This document shows positions 25,765-33,227 of a DNA stretch of 64,000 nt, piece by piece. The stretch covers positions 62,001 to 126,000 of the forward strand of contig NZ_JAYXKP010000002.1 of NCBI RefSeq assembly GCF_036039175.1. Direction: 5' to 3'. Position numbers and translations under genes: made by a program. The DNA is from Marinilactibacillus sp036039175. GTDB lineage: Bacteria; Bacillota; Bacilli; Lactobacillales; Carnobacteriaceae_A. Numbering within the stretch: the first letter of the stretch is position 1; the number at the start of each line of letters is the position of its first letter. The notes under the pieces were generated by a model. The model saw nothing but the letters and a program-made list of their open reading frames with translations. It was not told the DNA's origin and ran no database searches.

Positions 25765-26128
25765 CTTCTTTGACTCCCTCAAAAATTTTTTTTCTACCTT
25801 ACTAAGCTATATAACCACATAAGTATAACATGATTAACATGTATTTAAAAGTTAATTTATACTGTATAATCTAGTATACTAAAAAACAAAAGTTATTAAA
25901 ACACCGTTATTTCAGTATTTTTATAACGTACGTTATTAATTAAAAGTAAGTCTAATGTTATTATACTACCAATAACAGATAGTTAGATAATAGCAAAATT
26001 TTACAATTCGATGCTAAGTATACCCTAATTCTTACCTAAGAATCGTTATCATTACCCCATTCTCGCGATAACGTCGATTGTGTGATATTATATTAAGTGA
26101 GCGTTTTAATATTTTAGGAGGAATCATA
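25765..26128. other. AT-rich intergenic region with a 14-bp palindrome
   Basis: About 360 bp between the divergent TetR and aminopeptidase genes. The perfect palindrome ATAACGTACGTTAT lies at 25923-25936, and several GTTAT/ATAAC copies occur around it (25890-25990). A TATTATATT stretch near 26086 could be the -10 box of the aminopeptidase gene. No small gene is seen. Confidence 0.5.
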
Positions 26129-27367
26129 ATGACCTTAGAAAACTTTGACAATTTATTGAACAAATACGCTGACCTAATCGTGACGACTGGTGTTAACGTA
26201 CAAGAAAGCCATACAGTTGTATTAAGTGTTGATGTTGACCAAGCACCACTTGCACGTTTGGTAACTGAAGCTGCTTATCAAAAAGGCGCTAAAGAAGTGA
26301 TCGTTAAATGGACGGATGATATCGTTAGTCGTTCAACTTTTGAGCATGCTTCTCAAGAAGTCTTGACTGATATTCCGCAATATAAAATTGATGAAAGTTT
26401 AGATCATATTGAAAAAGGCGCTAGTCGTATCAGCCTTCGTTCTTCTGATCCAGATTCTTTACAAGGATTAGACAACTCTAAGATCGCTGCTTATCAAACG
26501 GCTGCTGGTCGTGCTTTATCTGCAATGAGAAAAGCAACTCAATCTAACAAAGTCAGCTGGTTGGTCGCTGCAGCTGCTGGTGAAAAATGGGCAGCTAAAG
26601 TATTTCCGGATTTAAATTCTAAAGAAGAACAATTAGATGCTTTATGGGATGCTATTTTCAAAGCGGTTCACCTTTATGACGAAAACCCAATCGCAACTTG
26701 GGAAACAAAAGATAAAACGCTTGAAGCGAAAGCTGAAGAATTAAACAAAGAACAATTCGTTGCTTTACACTACACAGGTCCTGGAACTGACTTAACGGTT
26801 GGATTACCTGATGGTCACTTATGGGAAGGCGCTGGAAGCTTTAACGTACGTGGCGAGCGATTCATGGCTAACATGCCAACTGAAGAAGTGTTCACTGCTC
26901 CTGATGCAAATCGTGTAGATGGCGTTGTTGTTTCGACTAAACCTTTGAGCTATGCAGGAAACATCATCGAAGGAATGGAATTCCACTTCAAAGATGGTAA
27001 AGTTGTTAAAGTGACTGCTGAAAAAGGCGAAGATGTGATCCAGCAACTTGTTGAAACAGACGAAGGATCTGCTCGTTTAGGTGAAGTTGCACTTGTTCCA
27101 GACGAGTCTCCTATCTCTCAATCTGGTTTAACCTTCTTCAATACTTTGTTTGATGAGAATGCTTCAAATCACTTTGCTTTGGGTTCAGCTTACGCATTCA
27201 ACCTTAAAGGCGGTACTGAAATGTCTGAAGAAGACTTGAAAGCTGCTGGTTTGAACCGTTCTGACGTTCATGTTGACTTCATGGTGGGTTCAAATGAAAT
27301 GGATATCGATGGTATTCGTGAAGATGGTACACGTGTTCCAGTATTCCGTAAAGGTACTTGGGCTTAA
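26129..27367 (+). CDS. Aminopeptidase, M29 family (PepS/AmpS-like)
   Basis: 412 aa metallo-aminopeptidase. The family motifs include TGPGTDLTVGLPDGHLW, the metal-ligand region MPTEEVFTAPD and, near the C-terminus, GSAYAFNLKGG and HVDFMVGS. It would remove N-terminal residues from peptides in the cytoplasm. The ATG at 26129 has AGGAGG at the right spacing; the frame opens 17 codons earlier but has no ribosome binding site there. Monocistronic, ended by a strong terminator. Confidence 0.93.
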   Translation: MTLENFDNLLNKYADLIVTTGVNVQESHTVVLSVDVDQAPLARLVTEAAYQKGAKEVIVKWTDDIVSRSTFEHASQEVLTDIPQYKIDESLDHIEKGASRISLRSSDPDSLQGLDNSKIAAYQTAAGRALSAMRKATQSNKVSWLVAAAAGEKWAAKVFPDLNSKEEQLDALWDAIFKAVHLYDENPIATWETKDKTLEAKAEELNKEQFVALHYTGPGTDLTVGLPDGHLWEGAGSFNVRGERFMANMPTEEVFTAPDANRVDGVVVSTKPLSYAGNIIEGMEFHFKDGKVVKVTAEKGEDVIQQLVETDEGSARLGEVALVPDESPISQSGLTFFNTLFDENASNHFALGSAYAFNLKGGTEMSEEDLKAAGLNRSDVHVDFMVGSNEMDIDGIREDGTRVPVFRKGTWA

Positions 27368-27378
27368 ATTCTAGAATA

Positions 27379-27420
27379 TTAAAATCAGGTGCTGCCTTTA
27401 GGGAAGCACCTGATTTTTTC
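27379..27420 (+). terminator. Terminator after the M29 aminopeptidase gene
   Basis: AAATCAGGTGC and GCACCTGATTT form an 11-bp stem followed by a T run. Confidence 0.93.
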
Positions 27421-27425
27421 TTTTA

Positions 27426-27474
27426 AAAGGATGAAGCTCGTCAGTCTTTGAACTGGCGAGATTCATCCTTTATT
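27426..27474. terminator. Second long hairpin before repeat array 2
   Basis: AAAGGATGA, CTCG, CAGT pair with ACTG, CGAG, TCATCCTTT. It follows the aminopeptidase terminator at once and borders the repeat array. T-rich flanks exist but are short, so it may be a back-up terminator or a structural boundary. Confidence 0.65.
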
Positions 27475-27475
27475 T

Positions 27476-28130
27476 GTTCCCTCTCGTGGCCTTAGTTTCT
27501 TGCGAGAGGGACTATCTTGCTGTTTCATTCCCTCTCGTGGTCTGATTCTCCTACGAGAGGGACTATCTCTCTGTTTCATTCCCTCTCGTGGTCTGATTCT
27601 CCTACGAGAGGGACTATCTTGCTGTTTCACTCCCTCTCGTGGTCTGATTCTCCTACGAGAGGGACTATCTCTCTGTTTCATTCCCTCTCGTGGTCTGATT
27701 CTCCTACGAGAGGGACTATCTCTCTGTTTCATTCCCTCTCGTGGTCTAATTCTCTTACGAGAGGGATTATCTCTCTCTTTCATTCCCTCTCGCGGCCTCG
27801 CTCTCCTTCGAGAGGGACTATCTCGCTGTTTCATTCCCTCTCGTGGTCTGAGTCTCCTACGAGAGGGACTATCTTGCTGTTTCATTCCCTCTCGTGGTCT
27901 GATTCTCCTACGAGAGGGACTATCTTGTTGTTTCATTCCCTCTCGTGGTCTGATTCTCTTACGAGAGGGCCTATCTTGCTGTTTCATTCCCTCTCGTGGT
28001 CTAATTCTCTTACGAGAGGGATTATCTCTCTCTTTCATTCCCTCTCGCGGCCTCGCTCTCCTTTGAGAGGGACTATCTCGCTGTTTCATTCCCTCTCGAG
28101 GTCTGATTTTCTTGCGAGAGGGACTATTAC
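27476..28130. repeat. 51-bp tandem hairpin repeat array 2 (13 units)
   Basis: GAYTAT-type motifs recur at 27510, 27561, 27612, 27663, 27714, 27765, 27816, 27867, 27918, 27969, 28020, 28071 and 28122, an exact 51-bp period. Each unit holds CCCTCTCGT and ACGAGAGGG (9-bp arms) and the linker GACTATCTCTCTGTTTCATT or variants. Units at 27765-27866 and 28020-28121 are nearly identical, a shift of exactly five units, so part of the array was duplicated. Long frames on both strands come from the period and are not genes. The array lies between convergent genes. Confidence 0.95.
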
Positions 28131-28192
28131 TGTTCTTACTGATCGGAGATCAGTTTCTAACGGTCTTCTCAGCCACCTATTTAAATACGCCG

Positions 28193-28651
28193 CTATCTTT
28201 CGCTCAGCACCATGATGCGTTCACCGTTTTCTTCATCGATTCTACCTGTGTTTTTGAAGTTAAAGGTTTCGTACAAGCGCTTGGCCGCTAGATTCTCTTC
28301 GTTGATGCTGAGCACGATATCTTTGACGGACCAGTTTTGTCTGATAAAGGCTATCAGTTTTTCGAGAAACCTTTTACCGTAGCCTTTGCCTTGAGACTGG
28401 GCGTCGATCATAAAACGGTCGAGCCAAATGTATTGATGTTCCTCATTATATGCACCGATCATGGCGAAGCCGACGGGTAAATTTTCTATATAAAGACCAT
28501 AAGTTGTCCAATTGAATTTGGTTTCGTAGAAAGCTTCGAGCATGGATTCTGCGTTTGGGCTGATAAAGTTGGCTTGTTCTGGGTTTGCTTTGAGTTCGAC
28601 GATTGCACGCCAGTTTTCGTCGGTGATTGTCCGAATGGTCAACTCTTCCAT
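28193..28651 (-). CDS. GNAT-family N-acetyltransferase
   Basis: 152 aa. The acetyl-CoA loop is visible in AQSQGKGYGKRFLEKLIAF, and the C-terminal part NEENLAAKRLYETFNFKNTGR is typical of GNAT enzymes (SpeG/BltD-like or rimI-like). The acceptor is unknown. The ATG at 28651 has AAGGAG about 9 bp upstream; the frame is open further, into the terminator of the LacI gene, and that part is rejected. It lies next to repeat array 2. Confidence 0.88.
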   Translation of the reverse strand: MEELTIRTITDENWRAIVELKANPEQANFISPNAESMLEAFYETKFNWTTYGLYIENLPVGFAMIGAYNEEHQYIWLDRFMIDAQSQGKGYGKRFLEKLIAFIRQNWSVKDIVLSINEENLAAKRLYETFNFKNTGRIDEENGERIMVLSER

Positions 28652-28689
28652 GATGGCTACTCCTTTTAAGGTCTTTTCTGAAAGGATAA

Positions 28690-28733
28690 CACAAAAAAGG
28701 CACTGCTTCAGCAATGCCTTTTTTTACATATAT
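28690..28733 (-). terminator. Terminator after the lacI-type gene
   Basis: AAAAAAGGCA and TGCCTTTTTT pair around GCTTCAGC, with T runs. It ends the 1,2-beta-glucan locus. Confidence 0.9.
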
Positions 28734-28743
28734 TAGGCTTATT

Positions 28744-29694
28744 TCAGGTTGTCAGGAAACGAGTCGAAATCAGTTTATCTTCGGTTTCTTGACCGTTCAG
28801 CATTTTATACAGTGTATTCATGCTGAGGGCTCCCCATTCTCTTTTTGAGAATGAAACACTATTCATTCGGGGATCAAGGTAGCGACTAACCATCAAGTTG
28901 TCAAAGCCAGTGATGTTGATTTCGGTACCCTTAAAGCGGTCATTTTTCTTGAAATAATTGTAAGCACCAATCCCCATTTCGTCATTCAAAGCCAGGATTT
29001 CAATTGGGCTTTCATTTCCAACTTCTCGAGCAATTTCACGTGCAGCGATAAAGCCAGACTCTTCTGTAAACCAGCCTTTATAGATTCGGAATTTCTTGCC
29101 AAGTTTGCTGATTTCTCGCGTTGCCGTTTCTAATCGTTCGCGGCTATCAAAGTTTCCTTTTGGACCATTAATGATATCAATCGTTTCAGCTGGAGATGTT
29201 GCCAGCGACTGGACCGCTTGTTTGATTCCTTCTTTATTATCTAATAACACATGTCGGATATTTTTATGCTCGAGTTGTCTATCTAGTACAACGATAGAAT
29301 GACCATCGTTTGCATATTCGAGAAGTTGTTCGTCTGGGTAGAATTGGTCTAAAACAATAATACCGTCTATCATACCCTGCGGTAAAAATAGGCGCGACTT
29401 TTCTCCTGAGCAGGCGATAATATCAAAGCCAAGTTCTTTTGCCATATGTTGGATTCCATCTAGCAATTCACCATAGAAACTCCCACTGTAACTAGACAAA
29501 TGGACACCGATGATGCGGGTTTGTTTTCGGCGTAGATTTTGCCCAGCCCGGTTAGGGATATAGTTCATTTCTTTAGCAATCTTTAAAATACGCTGCTTGG
29601 TTTTTTCGCTGACTCTTGGACTATTATTCAATGCATAAGACACGGTTGAAATAGAAACATTTGCTCTTTTTGCAATTTCCTTTATGCCCGTCAT
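28744..29694 (-). CDS. LacI-family transcriptional regulator of the 1,2-beta-glucan locus
   Basis: 316 aa. The N-terminal helix-turn-helix and hinge read GIKEIAKRANVSISTVSYAL and NRAGQNLRRK; a periplasmic-binding-like sugar domain follows. The perfect palindromes with core TCGAAACGTTTCGA before the binding-protein gene (38481) and esterase gene (39274) are natural operators for it. The ATG at 29694 has GGAGG upstream. It is the last gene of the locus, in the same place as the LacI gene of the Listeria sophorooligosaccharide cluster. Confidence 0.9.
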   Translation of the reverse strand: MTGIKEIAKRANVSISTVSYALNNSPRVSEKTKQRILKIAKEMNYIPNRAGQNLRRKQTRIIGVHLSSYSGSFYGELLDGIQHMAKELGFDIIACSGEKSRLFLPQGMIDGIIVLDQFYPDEQLLEYANDGHSIVVLDRQLEHKNIRHVLLDNKEGIKQAVQSLATSPAETIDIINGPKGNFDSRERLETATREISKLGKKFRIYKGWFTEESGFIAAREIAREVGNESPIEILALNDEMGIGAYNYFKKNDRFKGTEINITGFDNLMVSRYLDPRMNSVSFSKREWGALSMNTLYKMLNGQETEDKLISTRFLTT

Positions 29695-29818
29695 ATTCCA
29701 ACCTCCTTATTTGTATACCGAATGATCGTTTTTAACTAAATTCATTTCTTCTAAAAAACACTCTACTCTATTATATACAATTTTAACTGTATGCGCTTGT
29801 TTTATTAAAATATTATCT

Positions 29819-32800
29819 TCAATAAACTGGATAATAAATATCTAGTTGGTTTGACTCTTTTGATAATATTTTTTCCAGATCAGCTTGCTTGATCTCAACT
29901 CCGGCTTTCCTGTAAGGATTTGTTAAAGCCTTTTGAGAAATATCTTCGCCATTGACTTCCACCTGTACTTGTTCAGTTTCCGCAAAATGATACTGAATCG
30001 TCATTGGATAACCGTTGTAGGTATAAGTGACTTGCAGTTCATCTTGTTCTTTTACTAATACAGGATCGAGCACTAGATTTCGATTATGAATTCGAATACC
30101 TAAAGCACTTGAAATCAATTGATTCATATAGATTCCCGGCCCACTTGAATAAATTCTCCAGCCGCCTTTTACTTTCACTTGGCCTTTTTTAACTAGATCG
30201 AAATTTTCTTGCGCTTCATAACGATCAGAAAAATCTGCATCAGAACTACTAAAGTACGTGTTACTTTGACGGACTTCTGCATTTTCAACTACGGATGAAA
30301 TGTTAATTGGATTGATCGTTTCCAAACCTTTCCAGATTTCTTCCGCTTGACCGATTTTGGCCATCGCTTCAATGTAACGGATATGTGCGTGTACATACAT
30401 CAAACCAATCTCACGTCCAAAGTTTGCTGCTTGTTCAGCACGCTTAAATTGGCGACTGACTCCACCTTGGTAGGTAGCCGGACGATTCATCAAACGAACC
30501 CCATCTGGTGTATTTAGATGTTCTTGAATCAATGCGTAATGACTTTCTGCCTGTTCTTTCGTAAACAGCTCACTGATCATGCCACGAATCATCGGTAACA
30601 AACGGTATTGGATCCCTGTCGTTGTGTCTTCAGGATGAATCATCTTAACGATTTCTTCTTCGCTCGGCATATAGATAAAGCCAGGAACGACTTCATTCGA
30701 AGAAATATAGTGTTTGAAATCTTTTTCGATTTCTGCAGTTCGTTCACTCATGACATCTGACCATTTTGGATCAACGATTTTAAGTACTGCTGCAAACTTC
30801 TTGAGTGTCTGATAGGTTAGTGCAATCGTCCAGCTACTCGCCATATTCTTTTTCAGACTCTGGTCGTGTGGTTGCAAAGTATCATCCCAATCACCGTCAC
30901 CATAAGAAGACAGGTGGGTATCCCATAAAAAGTGAGATTGAATGTACGCTAATTGTTTCTCCACATGTACTTTAATGGAGTCGTTCGCTGTTGTGTAAGT
31001 CTGCGTCGCTTGATCAAAATAAGAAACGGACTCTTCCAATAAGCTGTCATCCCCTGTAATTTCAAGATAGTCTGCTAGCATTTTAAGCGGCCATACGATC
31101 ACATCGCCATGGCTTTCATCCGCTTGCACTTCTACATAAGAATCGAACATGAACCATTGTGGCCAATTGCCATCTTGAATATGTTGGTGACTATATACAC
31201 GCTTAATCACTTCGCGCGTGCTGTCATATTGTTGCATCGCCATTAGATATTCTGCCGGACCTTGAGAAACGTCTCTTGTTCCCCAAGCGGCCCCACCAAA
31301 TTGCTCCAAACCGTGAGGGACTAAATAGTGAACCAGCATATTATGTGTATACCAATGTGTTGTCAAATTCATCTTTTCGGCTGTTGATTTCACTGCATCC
31401 GGTCCACTCATTGAAAAACCATTGCTCAATTCGTCAAAGAATGTAGAAAAAGCTGTTGTTTCTTTCTCAAAATCAAGTTCGGCTGCTGCAAAATGCTTGC
31501 CATCAAGTGCTCCTGACATTGTTAAAGTAAACGTATCCGTTGTATCTATTTTAAAGTTCAACAACATAGCTGTGCCTTCCTCTACGCCAGATAAAAATGC
31601 ACTCTCATCGACAACAGTTGCATTCGCGTTCAACACTTGAAATTTGTAAGCGAGGTTTGGTAATTTCTTGTACGCAGCAGTCTGTTCATCGAATGTCGCA
31701 ATGACGCCTTCGTCTGTTTCTTCGACCCAGACAGGTGTCTGATATTCTCGGCTATTCATTGTCAATTGATTCGTGATCAAATATTCGTAAGCTTGACCAC
31801 TTTCACTTGAGACCGTCAATTGGATAGCTGATTGGTTAGACGCTGCTAGATTCACAACGGTAAACGTTTCTGTCTCTGTTTGGTAAACCCATTTCACATA
31901 ATTAATACCGATTTCCATTAATGAAGGCATCGTTAACAGTCTATAGTGATTTTCCAACTTGACGTATACGCGCTGTCCGCTTGTTTTGAAAAAGTTGACG
32001 GCATTTCGGGTATTGGACATCGCTTTATTCATATCTGTATTGCCCATAACCAGTTGGGCATTAAACACTCCATACATCCAAGCGGTCGTACTCATAATGG
32101 TTTCATCTGGAACGGTTTTGTTGTGCGTAAATAAAATTTGACCATGTGGACGCTCTAACATTAACTCTTTCTCTTTCAAAGCCACATGTGCTTGATCCTC
32201 TGTAAAGAAAGAGACAATACGTCCGTCAATCACCTCATCCTGAATACGCTTAGGATAAAGGCGTTCTAAGTCTGCTTGCGAAATAGTCGTCGTCTGTAAC
32301 GGTTTCCCAATCACTGTTTGTTTCGTTACGCGTTCACAAGGTGTCAGTTTTTCTTGCTCCAATGTCTGATAAGCTGCTTGAATACGCTCTTGATCTTCTA
32401 CTTCTTTGACGGCTTCTGGATGGTCCGTTTTGAACAGGTTGTAAAAGACAACAGTGGTTGTATCGGATTCAGCTACTTTTACTGAGCGAGATTTCAATGT
32501 AGTGTAGTCGAATTCAAATTGACTTTTACGATTCTCTAGCGCTACTTTTTTCAGTGCTTCTGGTTGATTGGTCTCTTTATAAGTTTTTCCAAAAAACTGG
32601 AAGCCATCTGTTAAAAATCCATCCGTCCCTGTAAGACTTCCTTGTTGTAAGTACGGAAATTTTCCAGATTGTGGCTGATTTTGTCTAGAACTGATCACAT
32701 AGCCAGTTTCTATTTCGCTTACTGTATGATCTACATACTGGGCTACATAGGCTTCGTTTGCTTTAAGCGCAGCTTCTGCAGCTAATCCCAGATCTTGACC

Positions 32801-33181
32801 GTAAACAATATCAATCAGTTCATTAGATCCTTTGAGGGATACTTCCCAGAACCAGATACTCTCTTCCGCTAAACTGAATCGCACCAAATAATCAATGTTC
32901 GCTACGGCCCCTGACCAGCTGACTTGTTTTTCCCCTACTGAAAATCGGCTATTTGATTGTATTCCCAGTAACGGCACTGCCTCTAAAACTGCGCCGGTTT
33001 CATCAAATCGTCTAAGATATAGATTATTTAAAGACCCATCAATCATATTTCCTTCGATTTGATTGATCATAATTGATTCGTGACTCATTTTGTATAGATC
33101 CCCTGACTGTAAAAACGTTACAGTCGTCTGACCTTCTTTTAAGGTAACCATATGTTTTTGTGCTTGTACGATTGATTTCAT
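29819..33181 (-). CDS. GH94 phosphorylase, probable 1,2-beta-oligoglucan phosphorylase
   Basis: 1120 aa, the size of Listeria Lin1839-type enzymes and longer than cellobiose phosphorylase (about 800). An N-terminal beta-rich half precedes an (alpha/alpha)6 barrel with GAAWGTRDVSQGPAEYL and YGDGDWDDTLQP; Asp764 in GDWDD aligns with the GH94 general acid. It would split sophorooligosaccharides with phosphate, giving glucose-1-phosphate in the cytoplasm. The ATG at 33181 has GAGGGG upstream; the TTG at 33196 overlaps that site. The neighbours (GH3, ABC importer, LacI) reproduce the Listeria innocua 1,2-beta-glucan cluster. Specificity is inferred from size and context. Confidence 0.85.
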   Translation of the reverse strand: MKSIVQAQKHMVTLKEGQTTVTFLQSGDLYKMSHESIMINQIEGNMIDGSLNNLYLRRFDETGAVLEAVPLLGIQSNSRFSVGEKQVSWSGAVANIDYLVRFSLAEESIWFWEVSLKGSNELIDIVYGQDLGLAAEAALKANEAYVAQYVDHTVSEIETGYVISSRQNQPQSGKFPYLQQGSLTGTDGFLTDGFQFFGKTYKETNQPEALKKVALENRKSQFEFDYTTLKSRSVKVAESDTTTVVFYNLFKTDHPEAVKEVEDQERIQAAYQTLEQEKLTPCERVTKQTVIGKPLQTTTISQADLERLYPKRIQDEVIDGRIVSFFTEDQAHVALKEKELMLERPHGQILFTHNKTVPDETIMSTTAWMYGVFNAQLVMGNTDMNKAMSNTRNAVNFFKTSGQRVYVKLENHYRLLTMPSLMEIGINYVKWVYQTETETFTVVNLAASNQSAIQLTVSSESGQAYEYLITNQLTMNSREYQTPVWVEETDEGVIATFDEQTAAYKKLPNLAYKFQVLNANATVVDESAFLSGVEEGTAMLLNFKIDTTDTFTLTMSGALDGKHFAAAELDFEKETTAFSTFFDELSNGFSMSGPDAVKSTAEKMNLTTHWYTHNMLVHYLVPHGLEQFGGAAWGTRDVSQGPAEYLMAMQQYDSTREVIKRVYSHQHIQDGNWPQWFMFDSYVEVQADESHGDVIVWPLKMLADYLEITGDDSLLEESVSYFDQATQTYTTANDSIKVHVEKQLAYIQSHFLWDTHLSSYGDGDWDDTLQPHDQSLKKNMASSWTIALTYQTLKKFAAVLKIVDPKWSDVMSERTAEIEKDFKHYISSNEVVPGFIYMPSEEEIVKMIHPEDTTTGIQYRLLPMIRGMISELFTKEQAESHYALIQEHLNTPDGVRLMNRPATYQGGVSRQFKRAEQAANFGREIGLMYVHAHIRYIEAMAKIGQAEEIWKGLETINPINISSVVENAEVRQSNTYFSSSDADFSDRYEAQENFDLVKKGQVKVKGGWRIYSSGPGIYMNQLISSALGIRIHNRNLVLDPVLVKEQDELQVTYTYNGYPMTIQYHFAETEQVQVEVNGEDISQKALTNPYRKAGVEIKQADLEKILSKESNQLDIYYPVY

Positions 33182-33227
33182 TTTACTACCCCTCAACTCT
33201 TCAACGATTTAATTTTTTACTAAATAT

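Noticed and set aside
27463..28215. Three long frames, on both strands, in repeat array 2, including an Arg/Pro/Ser-rich one of 208 codons
   Set aside because: The 51-bp period has no stops in several frames, so all are artefacts. GAGGGA lies directly against the ATG in each unit, too close for initiation.
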